From assembly GCF_020541325.1 (NCBI RefSeq), contig NZ_CP047399.1, forward strand, positions 372,001 to 436,000: a DNA stretch of 64,000 nt, written 5' to 3'. The stretch's first letter is position 1. Each line of letters starts with the position of its first letter. A program made the position numbers and the translations under genes. The stretch comes from Candidatus Vallotia laricis. GTDB taxonomy: Bacteria; Pseudomonadota; Gammaproteobacteria; Burkholderiales; Burkholderiaceae. This document shows, piece by piece, positions 42,848 through 52,999 of this stretch. The notes under the pieces were generated by a model, which saw only the letters and a program-made list of their open reading frames with translations, did no database searches and was not told where the DNA came from.

Positions 42848-43932
42848 AATATTTCCTTGAGGTTGATGCGCGTAGATTATCAGCTAAGTCGCATAAACTT
42901 AGTGCACTCATTAACAGGGACTACTTCGCAATAGTCTTAGTCTGGAAAAATACCAACAATAGTATGGCGCCACTTGTTAGTGCAGCAATGCATAAAATTC
43001 GCTCGGAACTTTTAATTAACCAGTTAATAACTAGACTCATTACTATCTATGAATAGAAATAATTTCGACTAACTCAGATTAATTATCAAGTCCTAATAAT
43101 TGTGATATTATGGAATGTTACGCGTGCATGGATCGTTTCGGGTGCAATTAGCAGCCAGTCTCTCGTTACGCATGTAACGTACTTATTGCCTTAATAGCTT
43201 TCTGGTGGCGGATCGAATACGTATAGGAAACTTAACACCTATTCGCCGCTCATCCAACCGTTTTTTATACTATTCTTAAGCCCAGATAGGATATGCCCCT
43301 GAATATATAGAGGGATATGTAGGATATCTTATCAAGGCAGTAGCGTTATTTCTCCTAAACGGTATCAGTTTAACGGATGGTACTAAATATAGTTTGAGTA
43401 TTGATCTAGGTAGCGAGTTTTGATACAGTCTCGCGCTGCTTAATCAGTCTATCCTAGACTAGGATGCTGCTTTAGTGCTTTAGTCTAGATGAGCGCTGAT
43501 GGCTAAGAGATAATATGCTCTTAAGCAGTGGTCTTAATCGCTTTTTCCGGAAAGTAATAGAGCCATTGCATTAGATCGACTACCATACCCATGGTAGTCT
43601 TTAAAACTGATATATATATCTTAAAATTGGCTAGCACAGGTTTCTGTACGTGAATTATCGAAGTTCAACTGATATCAGGTACACGTATAGCGCAATTGGG
43701 GAGTACTCTGCTAATTTATTGTAAGGTATCTCATGCATCCATACCCCAAAATAGATATTGTTTAGGCCAAGATTTTTACTTTATCACTTCTGATATGATG
43801 TTTTAGAAGGCGTGATATTTTAGAAGGCTTGAATTAGTCACTGTGTACTGCGCGTAACTAGAGCGAGTTTCGAGTTAGCACGCGGCACTTTTAGTTACTA
43901 TCTTTAGAGATGTCGCGTGAAAGCTTTCTAGC
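42848..43932. other. 1.1-kb geneless spacer between mdh and acnA
   Basis: Relatives have additional genes here (I recall a citrate-lyase-like aldolase or methylcitrate genes), but I see no remnant I can align. Present are a perfect 9-bp hairpin at 43578-43599 (GACTACCAT / ATGGTAGTC, loop ACCC, followed by TTTAAAA) and a small direct repeat of TTTTAGAAGGC at 43801 and 43818. Otherwise it is decayed sequence. Confidence 0.55.
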
Positions 43933-44916
43933 TTACCCAAGAATGGTCTTTATACTGTCACGCTCTTCGAGAAGTTCGCCGAGCGAGATGTCCATCTTCT
44001 CACGAGAAAAAGCATCTATCTCTAGACCCTGAACACGCGTATATTCTCCATTCTCAGTAATTACTGGCACACCATAGATGATGTCTTCTGGAATGCGATA
44101 TGAACCATCTGACGGAACCCCCATTGTAACCCACTTGCCATTAGATCCTAGAATCCAGTCGCGCATATGATCAATTGCCGCATTAGACGCAGATGCAGCT
44201 GATGACAATCCACGAGCCTGAATAATCGCTGCGCCTCGCTCTCCTATTGCGGGTATAAAAACGTTGCGATTCCATGAATCGTCGTTGATCAGTTGGGTTA
44301 GTAAATGTCCTTCGGCTGTTGCGAATCGAAAATCTGGATACATCGTCGGTGAATGGTTTCCCCACACTATCAGTTTATCGATACACCCAACCGGCTTATC
44401 GGCTTTTCTAGCCAGTTGCGACAGCGCCCGGTTATGATCGAGGCGTAGCATCGAAGTAAAGTTTTTCTTAGGTAAGTCCGGGGCCGCTTTCATCGCAATA
44501 TAGGCATTAGTATTAGCTGGATTGCCTACTACCAGTACTTTTACATCGCGGCTACTAACCTCATTGAGCGCACATCCCTGCGCCGCGAAAATTCTAGCGT
44601 TAGTCGATAGCAAATCTTTTCGCTCCATGCCTTTAGAGCGAGGTCTTGCGCCAACCAGTATTGCAACGTCAGCATCCTTAAATGCAACTTTCGGATTATC
44701 CGTGACTACCACGTTAGAGAGCAGAGGAAAAGAACAGTCTGCAAGCTCCATAACTACCCCTATTACGGCAGTTTGCGCTTGCGGGAGGTCTTGTAGCTGC
44801 AAGATAACAGGTTGATCTTTGCCAAGTAAATCGCCATTCGCGATACGAAATAGCAGTGAGTAATTAATTTGACCTGCTGCGCCGGTGACAGCAATGCGTT
44901 TAGCGGGCTTAGGCAT
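43933..44916 (-). CDS. mdh: malate dehydrogenase
   Basis: Mdh oxidises malate to oxaloacetate with NAD. The NAD-binding [19 protein letters not shown] is at about 12-30, with active-site sequences [40 protein letters not shown] and the catalytic His in [13 protein letters not shown]. It belongs to the longer, cytosolic-type group common in Burkholderia. I start at [12 protein letters not shown] (44916), giving 327 residues with GGAGAT upstream on the reverse strand; the longer frame to 44985 adds unrelated residues. It is divergent from sdhC, with a dead regulator gene between. Confidence 0.96.
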   Translation of the reverse strand: MPKPAKRIAVTGAAGQINYSLLFRIANGDLLGKDQPVILQLQDLPQAQTAVIGVVMELADCSFPLLSNVVVTDNPKVAFKDADVAILVGARPRSKGMERKDLLSTNARIFAAQGCALNEVSSRDVKVLVVGNPANTNAYIAMKAAPDLPKKNFTSMLRLDHNRALSQLARKADKPVGCIDKLIVWGNHSPTMYPDFRFATAEGHLLTQLINDDSWNRNVFIPAIGERGAAIIQARGLSSAASASNAAIDHMRDWILGSNGKWVTMGVPSDGSYRIPEDIIYGVPVITENGEYTRVQGLEIDAFSREKMDISLGELLEERDSIKTILG

Positions 44917-45169
44917 TGATAAATCTCCAAAACAGGACGTAACGCAAAAAAGATATTTGAACGCAGAAAAAACGCTATCAAGCACATCGGGTGGCTTTTG
45001 AGGGCATTCTTTAGTGGATATTCCTCGCGTGTCAGTGCAGTTTCTTTAGCTGCATGAGCGCTTCATTAGAATATAGAACTTAGTTTGCAACTAACAATAG
45101 CGCCAGTAATTTTTTATCCTTCCGCATCGCGTAGTGATGCAGTTTAGGAGTCAGAATAGGTGAAGTCAA

Positions 45170-45207
45170 CTATCTTCTTATATCTTATGTAAGATCTAAG
45201 AAGATAG
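45170..45207. promoter_or_regulatory. 16-bp stem-loop upstream of mdh
   Basis: CTATCTTCTTA (45170-45180) pairs with TAAGAAGATAG (45197-45207); after a single T/C mismatch the stem continues ATCTT/AAGAT around the loop ATGT. A T7 tract begins nine bases further right. It is about 250 bases upstream of mdh and just before the GntR pseudogene. It could be a leader element of mdh, an operator or a leftover terminator. Confidence 0.5.
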
Positions 45208-45300
45208 ACTATACAGTTTTTTTCATGCTGAAATGGTGGAATAAATTCGATATTCGAGCCCAAGCAACATAACGACAGACAACCCTAGTACAGTCTGGCT

Positions 45301-45955
45301 CTATCCTCGCCTACGTTTAGCCCGTTTTACCGACAAATTAAAAAGTTAATTACTAAAGTTTAGAGTGGGAGAGATAGAAACTGGGTGAGATTATCTAAAG
45401 CAGAGTGAAGTTAGCTACCCGCTATAGTAAGTCAAGGTACTATGTGCAAGGCAATAGACAAGTTAGCTACTGGTATCTGCTGGTACGCCGTCAGAGAAAA
45501 GGCACATTTGTAGCGATTAATAATAGGGATCATGTGCGGTTCTGTTTTTTTGCGATTACTACTCGACTAAGGCAAACCACAGCCCCACAAGAGCCGTTTA
45601 CTAGAGGTACAAAACGTCTGCCGCACCGGCAAAATTTCTCGTCGATTGGAACTTAATTACGCGGATCCAGTGGTACTGGTCAAATGTGTTCTTGAGTTCG
45701 AGGCTAAACCAATGATACTTGACGAAATCTGACTGTCTGGGTCGATGTTTCGCGGGCTCTCGTTAGAGCAGCTATCCGAATATAAGGGGCGCCATTCAAT
45801 ACTGAGTGCACTATTAGGGTAATTCGTGCGTCCCCAAGATTCGCACGATAGTCGCGAATGCGGTAGTAAGGGAACTACTAGATGTTCCGCTGACTATCCA
45901 CTATTATAGGACAGACTGGTATATAACATCCAGGTATTTTTCCAAAACGATTTGA
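45301..45955 (+). pseudogene. GntR/UTRA-family transcription regulator, decayed
   Basis: Pieces in three frames align in order to the GntR regulator that stands between mdh and sdhC in Burkholderia. The N-terminal wing reads FSPFYRQIKKLIT from 45316. LLVRRQRKGTFVAINN from 45484 is the end of the winged-helix domain. The UTRA ligand domain follows with VVLVKCVLEFEAKPMILDEI, then a TGA exactly where I expect Trp, then SMFRGLSLEQLSEYKG and IRTIVANAVVRELLDVP. The tail RDWYITSRYFSKTI-like sequence ends at TGA 45953-45955. Several frameshifts and stops make it nonfunctional, but it is fresh enough to align by eye. Confidence 0.85.
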
Positions 45956-45990
45956 GCCAACAAAAGTTCATACTACTGATAAGTATCTAT

Positions 45991-46006
45991 TGTTGCGTAT
46001 GCAACA
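45991..46006. promoter_or_regulatory. 16-base dyad upstream of sdhC
   Basis: TGTTGC-GTAT-GCAACA is a perfect 6-4-6 dyad 114 bases before the sdhC start and just beyond the dead GntR gene. Its size fits a dimeric regulator's operator. Whether it was the site of the lost GntR protein is inference. Confidence 0.4.
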
Positions 46007-46119
46007 TAAGTAATGATAGAGCGCTCATCTTTAAAAGAACGGAGCGTAATATTATTGCGATGTAACGTAAATAAAGGCGTTAAAATTATGCATTGATGTA
46101 TCAATTTTGGGGTCTAGCT

Positions 46120-46530
46120 ATGGCTGAAGCCGTAAAAAAATTAAGACCAGAGTACCGAAACATTAATATTCGACAAATACTGATGTTAAGGCTACCACTT
46201 GCGGGCCGCGTATCCATCCTGCACCGTATAAGTGGTGCCCTTCTGTTTTTTCTGCTACCTCTTGTATTATACCTACTTGAGCAAAGCCTGAATTCAGAGC
46301 TTAACTTTGCATTCCTGAAAGCCTGCTTTTCCTATCCTTTAGTCAATCTCGTTGCGGTGGTATTGTCGTGGGTATATCTATTTCACTTCTGTGCTGGACT
46401 TCGTCATCTATTGCTGGATATGCACTATGCACTTACAAAGAGAGGTAGTAAGCAAACGTCGATCCTTGTGCTCGTAGTGTCATCGATACTTACAATCGCC
46501 GTTGCTTTTAAATTGTTCGGAGCTTTTTAA
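46120..46530 (+). CDS. sdhC: succinate dehydrogenase cytochrome b556 subunit
   Basis: SdhC anchors complex II in the membrane and contributes to heme b and quinone binding. It starts MAEAVKKLRPEYRNINIRQ at 46120 (136 residues); the upstream frame to 46093 is rejected. RVSILHRISGALLF (about 35-48) is the family signature with the conserved Ser and Arg near the quinone, and HFCAGLRHLLLDMH (about 87-100) supplies a likely heme-ligand histidine. Three helices are clear. The stop is directly followed by the sdhD start. Confidence 0.94.
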   Translation: MAEAVKKLRPEYRNINIRQILMLRLPLAGRVSILHRISGALLFFLLPLVLYLLEQSLNSELNFAFLKACFSYPLVNLVAVVLSWVYLFHFCAGLRHLLLDMHYALTKRGSKQTSILVLVVSSILTIAVAFKLFGAF

Positions 46531-46893
46531 ATGAATCACCGAATTGGTGCGAAGCGCCTAGTGGTTGGCGCTCATTATGGGCTGTATGACTGGATTATGC
46601 AGCGCGCGACAGCGGCAACTATGGCAATCTATACGGTCATCTTGCTCATCTATTTTTTTTCAGCTGGTAACTTCTCATATAAAGGTTGGACGGCGATCTT
46701 TTCAATGCAATGGATGAGGCTCGCGACATTTATTACGTTCATCGCGCTTTTTTATCACGCCTGGGTTGGTGTACGAAATATCTGGATGGACTACATAAAG
46801 CAGACCGGTGTGCGTCTTATTCTATACGTGCTAACAATTGCCTGGCTCCTTGCATGCGCAGGCTATGCTGCACAGATTCTTTGGAGAGTTTAA
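46531..46893 (+). CDS. sdhD: succinate dehydrogenase membrane anchor subunit
   Basis: SdhD is the second membrane anchor of complex II. The N-terminal RLVVGAHYGLYDWIMQRATAATMAIYT and the FYHAWVGVRNIWMDYIK segment with the heme-ligand-type histidine (about 71-85) define it. It has three helices and 120 residues. It begins with no gap after sdhC and ends four bases before the sdhA start, so the anchor and catalytic subunits are tightly linked. Confidence 0.94.
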   Translation: MNHRIGAKRLVVGAHYGLYDWIMQRATAATMAIYTVILLIYFFSAGNFSYKGWTAIFSMQWMRLATFITFIALFYHAWVGVRNIWMDYIKQTGVRLILYVLTIAWLLACAGYAAQILWRV

Positions 46894-46897
46894 GGGC

Positions 46898-48673
46898 ATG
46901 GTTGTAATCAAGAGTTCGCTGTTATGTCGCAAATTCGATGTGGTAATTGTCGGGGCGGGAGGCTCTGGGATGCGCGCATCGTTACAACTCGCGAAGGCTG
47001 GTTTGTCGGTCGCCGTACTCTCTAAAGTATTCCCGACTCGCTCGCACACAGTAGCCGCACAAGGTGGCATCGGTGCATCACTTGGAAACATGAGTGAAGA
47101 TAACTGGCATTACCATTTTTACGACACGATTAAGGGCTCAGACTGGCTTGGAGATCAAGATGCTATCGAGTTTATGTGCCGTGAGGCAACGGGCGCGGTA
47201 TACGAGCTTGAGCACTTAGGCATGCCGTTCGACCGCAATCCGGATGGAACGATTTATCAACGCCCATTCGGAGGCCATACCGTGAACTATGGTGAAAAAC
47301 CGGTGCAACGTGCTTGCGCGGCTGCAGATCGTACTGGCCACGCACTACTGCATACGCTGTACCAGCAGAATGTACGAGCTAAAACGCATTTCTTCATCGA
47401 ATGGATGGCGCTAGACCTTATTCGCGACGTAGAGGGCGATGTGCTTGGCGTGACTGCGCTCGAGATAGAAACTGGTGACCTTTACATTTTAGAGGGTAAG
47501 TGTACGTTGTTTGCAACCGGAGGAGCCGGACGCATCTTTAATGCCTCAACTAACGCCTTTATTAATACTGGCGACGGCTTAGGGATGGCTGCACGGGCAA
47601 AAATCGCGCTGCAGGATATGGAATTCTGGCAGTTCCATCCGACTGGCGTTGCTGGTGCTGGAGTACTAATTACGGAAGGGGTACGCGGCGAGGGCGGTAT
47701 TCTTCGAAATGTAAACGGCGAGCGCTTCATGGAACGCTATGCGCCGATACTAAAAGATCTAGCGCCGCGTGACTTTGTATCCCGATCAATGGATCAGGAA
47801 ATCAAAGAAGGGCGGGGCTGTGGCGCGAATAAAGACTATGTACTGTTAGATTTATCGCATATTGGCCCAGAGACGATTATGAAGCGTCTTCCGACGATTC
47901 GTGAGATTGCTCTGAAGTTTGCAAACGTTGATGCGATTAAAGAACCGATCCCGGTTGTGCCGACTATCCATTACCAGATGGGTGGCATTCCCACAAACAT
48001 TCATGGCCAAGTTATTGGCACATCAAAAGGACATGAAGATCCGGTCAACGGTTTCTATGCGGTCGGAGAATGCTCATGCGTATCAGTCCATGGCGCAAAC
48101 CGACTTGGTACTAACTCGTTGTTAGATCTCGTTGTATTTGGCCGAGCAGCTGGAAATCACATTATCAAGTGCGCGAAAGAAGTAAAGGAGCATAAACCGC
48201 TCCCGATCGACGCCGGAGATCTTGCTATATCGCGTCTGGATAAGCTTAAGGTCTCCTCGTCTGGCGAGTACACCCACGCAGTGGCTGCAGACATACGAAA
48301 GACCATGCAGCAGTATGCGGGCGTGTTCCGAACCTCTAAACTGCTGACTGAAGGTATCGACAAAATTCGCGCTGTATGCGCGCGTGCTAACGATGTGCAT
48401 CTAAAAGATAAGTCCAAAGTGTTCAACACTGCGTGTGTTGAAGCGCTTGAGCTATCTAACTTAATCGAAGTCGCTCGTGCGACATTAGTATCAGCCGAAG
48501 CGCGTAAGGAAAGCCGAGGCGCGCATGCTCATAGTGACTATGAGCGACGTGATGATGAAAACTGGCTGTGTCATACGCTGTGGTTTAGCGAAGGCGATCG
48601 TCTAGAATACAAACCAGTTCACATGAAACCATTAACAGTTGACCCAGTCCCCCCTAGACCACGGACTTTCTAA
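46898..48673 (+). CDS. sdhA: succinate dehydrogenase flavoprotein subunit
   Basis: SdhA carries covalent FAD and oxidises succinate to fumarate. The FAD-binding VIVGAGGSGMRASLQLAKAG is at about 16-35, and RSHTVAAQGGIGASLGN contains the histidine that binds FAD. Active-site residues lie in QFHPTG, EGVRGEGGILRN and HGANRLGTNSLLDLVVFG. The C-terminal domain has RKESRGAHAHSDYERRDD. I start at MVVIKSSLLCRKFD (46898; 591 residues); the open frame further upstream lies inside sdhD. Confidence 0.97.
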   Translation: MVVIKSSLLCRKFDVVIVGAGGSGMRASLQLAKAGLSVAVLSKVFPTRSHTVAAQGGIGASLGNMSEDNWHYHFYDTIKGSDWLGDQDAIEFMCREATGAVYELEHLGMPFDRNPDGTIYQRPFGGHTVNYGEKPVQRACAAADRTGHALLHTLYQQNVRAKTHFFIEWMALDLIRDVEGDVLGVTALEIETGDLYILEGKCTLFATGGAGRIFNASTNAFINTGDGLGMAARAKIALQDMEFWQFHPTGVAGAGVLITEGVRGEGGILRNVNGERFMERYAPILKDLAPRDFVSRSMDQEIKEGRGCGANKDYVLLDLSHIGPETIMKRLPTIREIALKFANVDAIKEPIPVVPTIHYQMGGIPTNIHGQVIGTSKGHEDPVNGFYAVGECSCVSVHGANRLGTNSLLDLVVFGRAAGNHIIKCAKEVKEHKPLPIDAGDLAISRLDKLKVSSSGEYTHAVAADIRKTMQQYAGVFRTSKLLTEGIDKIRAVCARANDVHLKDKSKVFNTACVEALELSNLIEVARATLVSAEARKESRGAHAHSDYERRDDENWLCHTLWFSEGDRLEYKPVHMKPLTVDPVPPRPRTF

Positions 48674-48703
48674 GCGATACGCGGTAACCTAAAGGAGACG
48701 AAC

Positions 48704-49408
48704 ATGGCAAAACGTATTTTTGAGATTTACCGCTACGATCCAGACAAAAATGCCGCACCATGCATGCAGACATACGAGCTTGATCTCGACTCACACTACC
48801 CAATGCTTCTTGATGCGCTAATTAAGCTTAAGACAATCGATGAGACCATCTCCTTCCGCCGATCATGCCGCGAAGGTGTTTGCGGTTCGGATGCGATGAA
48901 TATCAATGGCAAAAATGGGCTGGCGTGCCTAACGAATCTAAACGAGTTACCAAATAAGATTATTCTTCGGCCATTGCCTGGACTACCGGTTGTGCGCGAC
49001 CTAATTTGTGATTTTACAGAGTTCTTTAATCAGTATTATTCTATCAAGCCGTACTTAATTAATGATATGCCACCCCCGGAAAAAGAGCGCTTGCAGTCGC
49101 CTGAGGAGCGTGATGAGCTCGACGGATTGTACGAGTGCATATTATGTGCAAGTTGCTCAACGTCATGCCCCAGCTTTTGGTGGAACCCAGACAAGTTTGT
49201 TGGACCGGCGGGTTTATTGCAAGCATATCGATTTATTGCTGATAGCCGAGACCAGGCAACCGGAGAACGGCTAGATAATCTAGAGGATCCATATCGTCTA
49301 TTTCGTTGCCACACGATTATGAACTGCGTCGACGTATGCCCGAAGGGGCTAAATCCGACGAAAGCGATTGGCAAGATTAAAGAGCTAATGCTTCGCCGGA
49401 CAGTCTGA
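48704..49408 (+). CDS. sdhB: succinate dehydrogenase iron-sulfur subunit
   Basis: SdhB relays electrons from FAD to quinone through three clusters. The 2Fe-2S ligands are in [22 protein letters not shown] (about 64-85), 4Fe-4S in [17 protein letters not shown] (about 148-164), and 3Fe-4S in [17 protein letters not shown] near 205. Length 234 is normal. AAAGGAGACGAAC before the ATG is the best ribosome binding site in this operon. Confidence 0.97.
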   Translation: MAKRIFEIYRYDPDKNAAPCMQTYELDLDSHYPMLLDALIKLKTIDETISFRRSCREGVCGSDAMNINGKNGLACLTNLNELPNKIILRPLPGLPVVRDLICDFTEFFNQYYSIKPYLINDMPPPEKERLQSPEERDELDGLYECILCASCSTSCPSFWWNPDKFVGPAGLLQAYRFIADSRDQATGERLDNLEDPYRLFRCHTIMNCVDVCPKGLNPTKAIGKIKELMLRRTV

Positions 49409-49409
49409 A

Positions 49410-49685
49410 ATGGACGGTATGTCATCACCTCATTATAGTGACCCTCGTTACGAGCGACTTCGCTGGCGCTCGCGTCGTGGACTACTAGAAAACGATCTAA
49501 TTTTAGAGCGTTTTTTTAGTCGATATGAACATATGCTAAGCCATGTGGATATCGAGGCCCTTAGGCAGCTGCTTGAGCTATCCGATAATGAACTAATGAA
49601 TCTGTTGCTTTCAGATAGCGAACCTAGCACACAATTCTTTTCACCTCCAGTGGCACGCGTATTAGGTTGGCTACGCGCGGTGTGA
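49410..49685 (+). CDS. sdhE: FAD assembly factor SdhE
   Basis: SdhE helps attach FAD covalently to SdhA. The conserved RGxxE motif is present as RRGLLENDL in RLRWRSRRGLLENDLILERFFSRY (about 17-40). Its place directly after sdhB and before gltA matches relatives. The product is 91 residues from the ATG at 49410, which lies one base past the sdhB stop; an ATG three codons later is equally possible. Confidence 0.92.
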   Translation: MDGMSSPHYSDPRYERLRWRSRRGLLENDLILERFFSRYEHMLSHVDIEALRQLLELSDNELMNLLLSDSEPSTQFFSPPVARVLGWLRAV

Positions 49686-49740
49686 GTCATGCGTTGTGAT
49701 ATCGAAAATTTGTTTCCTATACTAGGATTGAGGATGTGCC

Positions 49741-51027
49741 ATGACCCCGTCAAACGTTAAAGCTACGCTCTCATTTAGCGATAATTCGCCAAGTATTGAA
49801 CTGCCAATCTATAAGGGTACGATGGGTCCGGATGTAATCGACATTCGCAAGCTGTATGGCCAGACTGGAAAATTTACTTATGATCCAGGATTCATGTCTA
49901 CAGCGTCCTGCAACTCTGCGATTACTTATATTGATGGTGATAAAGGTGAATTATTATATCGAGGATACTCGATATATGAACTAGCGCAGAACGCAGATTT
50001 CATCGAGACTTGTTATGTACTACTCAGGGGTGATTTACCAAAAAAACAGCAGAAACAAGAATTTGCTAATATCATAGCAAAGCACACGATGGTTCCTGAG
50101 CAGATGCAGTTTTTCTTCCAAGGCTTCCGACATGATGCGCATCCTATGGCAATTCTTACAGCAGCTGTCGGTGCACTGTCAGCGTTCTATCATGATTCGC
50201 CGAATACTAACGATCCTTATCATCGTGATGTATCAGCAATTCGTATAATCGCAAAGCTACCAACACTCGTTTCAATGATTTATAAGCACAGTGTTAGTCA
50301 GCCGTTCGTCTATCCGCGCAACGACCTATCGTATAGTGCAAATTTCATGCGAATGATGTTTGCGAACCCATGTGAGGAATATTGGATCAGAGATGTTTTA
50401 GTGCGAGCACTAGATCGTATTCTCATCCTGCATGCTGACCATGAGCAAAATGCATCGACCTCAACTGTAAGGTTGGCTGGTTCGTCTGGAGCTAATCCAT
50501 TTGCGTGTATTGCTGCTGGTATAGCATGCCTATGGGGTCCGGCGCATGGCGGCGCTAATGAGGCGTCGCTGAATATGCTTGAAGAAATCGGCTCGCCGAA
50601 TAAAATTCGCGAATTTATTAAACAGGTCAAGAATAAAAATTCTGGTGTAAAGCTAATGGGTTTTGGCCACCGAGTGTATAAAAACTATGATCCGCGAGCC
50701 AAGTTAATGCGTGAAACGTGCCACGAAGTCCTCGGCGAGTTGGGTTTATGCGATGATCCTCTATTTAAGTTAGCAATAGAACTAGAGAAAATTGCGCTTG
50801 AGGACGAATATTTCGTTTCACGAAAGCTGTATCCAAATGTAGATTTCTACTCCGGTATTGTGCAACGCGCTCTCGGTATCCCAACATCTATGTTCACATG
50901 TATATTCGCAATGGCCCGCACAGTGGGTTGGATTGCACAGTGGAGCGAGATGATTTCAGAGCCAGAACAAAAAATAGGTCGTCCGCGCCAATTGTTTATT
51001 GGTCATGCGCTGCGCGCGACCAAATAA
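49741..51027 (+). CDS. gltA: citrate synthase
   Basis: GltA condenses acetyl-CoA and oxaloacetate at the TCA entry point. The hexameric type II form is indicated by length (428) and the N-terminal beta domain through [17 protein letters not shown]. Catalytic histidines are in [12 protein letters not shown] (about 231) and [14 protein letters not shown] (about 305), and the aspartate in NVDFYSG (about 362). It ends the sdh cluster, 55 bases after sdhE. Confidence 0.98.
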   Translation: MTPSNVKATLSFSDNSPSIELPIYKGTMGPDVIDIRKLYGQTGKFTYDPGFMSTASCNSAITYIDGDKGELLYRGYSIYELAQNADFIETCYVLLRGDLPKKQQKQEFANIIAKHTMVPEQMQFFFQGFRHDAHPMAILTAAVGALSAFYHDSPNTNDPYHRDVSAIRIIAKLPTLVSMIYKHSVSQPFVYPRNDLSYSANFMRMMFANPCEEYWIRDVLVRALDRILILHADHEQNASTSTVRLAGSSGANPFACIAAGIACLWGPAHGGANEASLNMLEEIGSPNKIREFIKQVKNKNSGVKLMGFGHRVYKNYDPRAKLMRETCHEVLGELGLCDDPLFKLAIELEKIALEDEYFVSRKLYPNVDFYSGIVQRALGIPTSMFTCIFAMARTVGWIAQWSEMISEPEQKIGRPRQLFIGHALRATK

Positions 51028-51589
51028 AGCCCACTACTTGCCGAGTAAGCCCTCTCTTATAAGAATAGTTACAGAGACTTGTAATCCACAGATTTTAAAT
51101 AATCAGTCTACGTAAATTATTTGTTAGAGGTTTACTGTAGAGTGATAGAGCGCACTCAGCCATCAGGAAAGCACTCTGATTTCATACTTACAAGTTAGGA
51201 TATAGTGAGTTGAGTAGATATATATGTTTACTGCATATGTGTCGAGATTGCTCGTAATCATCGGTATCAGTATCAGCCTAACTAACAGAGTGGAGCTGGG
51301 GTGTGCTTTCAAGCGCGATTTGATAAAATCCCCCTCTACAGAGGGGGGGGGGCTAAGCTGTGTAGCTATTTCCTACTGTACTGTGCGATATAGTCGTGCA
51401 GGTGCATCAATCATAGTATTTATCTAGGTATTTTAAATGTCATCATAAGCCCCTATACTTTTATAATGTTTTCTAGCCAAGAGATAGGGAATTGTTTTGT
51501 ACTACTGACATCATCTGTTATCCACGCAACTTGGTTTACTCAATCCTTTCAATATCACGGTCTAGAATCCCAACTAGAAACTAAACACT
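51028..51589. other. spacer between gltA and leuC
   Basis: No gene is supported; a 67-codon frame at 51224-51427 is spurious in appearance. The notable item is CCCCCTC-TACA-GAGGGGG at 51330-51347, a 7-bp GC hairpin merging into a ten-G run at 51343-51352. Read on the minus strand, the hairpin is followed by ATTTTATC and would look like a terminator, although nothing on that strand leads into it. Confidence 0.55.
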
Positions 51590-52999
51590 ATGCTCCAGAC
51601 TTTGTATGACAAACTGTGGAGTTCGCACGTCGTCCATGCTGAGGAAGACGGCACTACTTTACTATATATTGATCGGCATTTATTACATGAAGTGACCTCG
51701 CCACAAGCATTCGAAGGCTTGAGGCTGGCACAACGACCGATATGGCGTATTAGCGCGAACTTAGCGGTATCGGACCATAATGTACCAACTACTGATCGCA
51801 GCTATGGCATTACAGATCCGGTATCTAGACTACAGGTAGATACTCTAGATGCTAACTGTGATGCTCATGGAATCACGCAATTCAAGATGAACGACCAGAG
51901 ACAGGGTATCGTTCATATCATTGGGCCGGAGCAGGGAGCAACATTGCCCGGAATGACTATAGTCTGTGGTGATTCCCATACGTCAACGCATGGCGCATTT
52001 GGTGCCCTTGCGCACGGAATTGGTACGTCCGAGGTTGAACATGTACTTGCCACTCAGACTTTACTTCAGAAAAAAAGCAAGAATATGCTGATCAAAGTTG
52101 ATGGCGTATTGCCACGTGGATGTGCGGCCAAGGATATTATCCTTGCAATTATCAGGCGCATTGGTACAGCTGGTGGTACTGGTTATGCGATTGAATTCAG
52201 CGGCCTGGCAATCAATGCACTCTCCATGGAGGGTCGCATGACCATATGCAACATGGCTATTGAGGCGGGCGCCCGTGCCGGAATGATAGCGGTCGATGAT
52301 ATAACAATCGACTATCTTCGTAATCGTCCGTTTGTACCAAAGGATGCTGCGTTTGAAGAAGCTTCTCGATATTGGAGAATATTTTGCTCTGATAAAGGTG
52401 CACATTTTGATCAGATTATTAATCTAAGTGCGTCGCAGATTCTACCGCAAGTAACCTGGGGTACATCGCCAGAGATGGTTACATCGATTAACGAACGAGT
52501 ACCCAACCCAAAGCTAGAGAAAGACCCAGTTAAGCGAGATGCGATGGAGCGAGCACTTCAGTATATGGCTCTAAAGCCTAATATGCCAATCGAGGCAATA
52601 AGGCTAGACAAAATTTTCATTGGCTCTTGCACTAATGCTCGAATTGAAGATCTGCGATCTGCCGCGGACGTAGTTCGTAAGTTTGGGCAGCGTATTTCAC
52701 CAAGTATCCGGCAAGCTTTAGTTGTACCGGGCTCTGGGTTAGTGAAGGAGCAAGCCGAGCGGGAAGAGCTCGACAAAGTATTTAAGGGGGCTGGGTTTGA
52801 GTGGCGTGCACCAGGTTGTTCAATGTGTCTAGCAATGAACGCAGACCGACTGGATCCGGGGGATCGGTGTGCGTCGACATCGAATCGTAATTTCGAGGGG
52901 CGCCAAGGTAACGGCGGACGTACCCATCTGGTTAGTCCAGCGATGGCAGCAGCAGCTGCCATCGCTGGACATTTTTTTGATGTGCGTCAGCTGGCTTGA
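51590..52999 (+). CDS. leuC: 3-isopropylmalate dehydratase, large subunit
   Basis: With LeuD this aconitase-family enzyme isomerises 2- to 3-isopropylmalate. Cluster cysteines are in [14 protein letters not shown] (about 347) and [11 protein letters not shown] (about 408-411); [32 protein letters not shown] spans about 125-156. Length 469 is standard. The conserved end [14 protein letters not shown] is encoded by a near-perfect palindrome that doubles as a terminator-like hairpin. leuD follows after 231 bases. Confidence 0.97.
   Translation: MLQTLYDKLWSSHVVHAEEDGTTLLYIDRHLLHEVTSPQAFEGLRLAQRPIWRISANLAVSDHNVPTTDRSYGITDPVSRLQVDTLDANCDAHGITQFKMNDQRQGIVHIIGPEQGATLPGMTIVCGDSHTSTHGAFGALAHGIGTSEVEHVLATQTLLQKKSKNMLIKVDGVLPRGCAAKDIILAIIRRIGTAGGTGYAIEFSGLAINALSMEGRMTICNMAIEAGARAGMIAVDDITIDYLRNRPFVPKDAAFEEASRYWRIFCSDKGAHFDQIINLSASQILPQVTWGTSPEMVTSINERVPNPKLEKDPVKRDAMERALQYMALKPNMPIEAIRLDKIFIGSCTNARIEDLRSAADVVRKFGQRISPSIRQALVVPGSGLVKEQAEREELDKVFKGAGFEWRAPGCSMCLAMNADRLDPGDRCASTSNRNFEGRQGNGGRTHLVSPAMAAAAAIAGHFFDVRQLA
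52935..52978 (+). terminator. terminator-like hairpin inside the 3' end of leuC
   Basis: The 16-base arm 52935-52950 is the exact complement of 52955-52970, with the 4-base loop AGCA, followed by A and seven T (52972-52978). It has full intrinsic-terminator form but ends 18 bases before the leuC stop codon. Translating ribosomes would normally melt it, so it may act only when translation falters. Confidence 0.6.

Noticed and set aside
51518-51526. TTATCCACG, one mismatch from a DnaA box
   Set aside because: A single imperfect box without neighbours or skew evidence does not support an origin.
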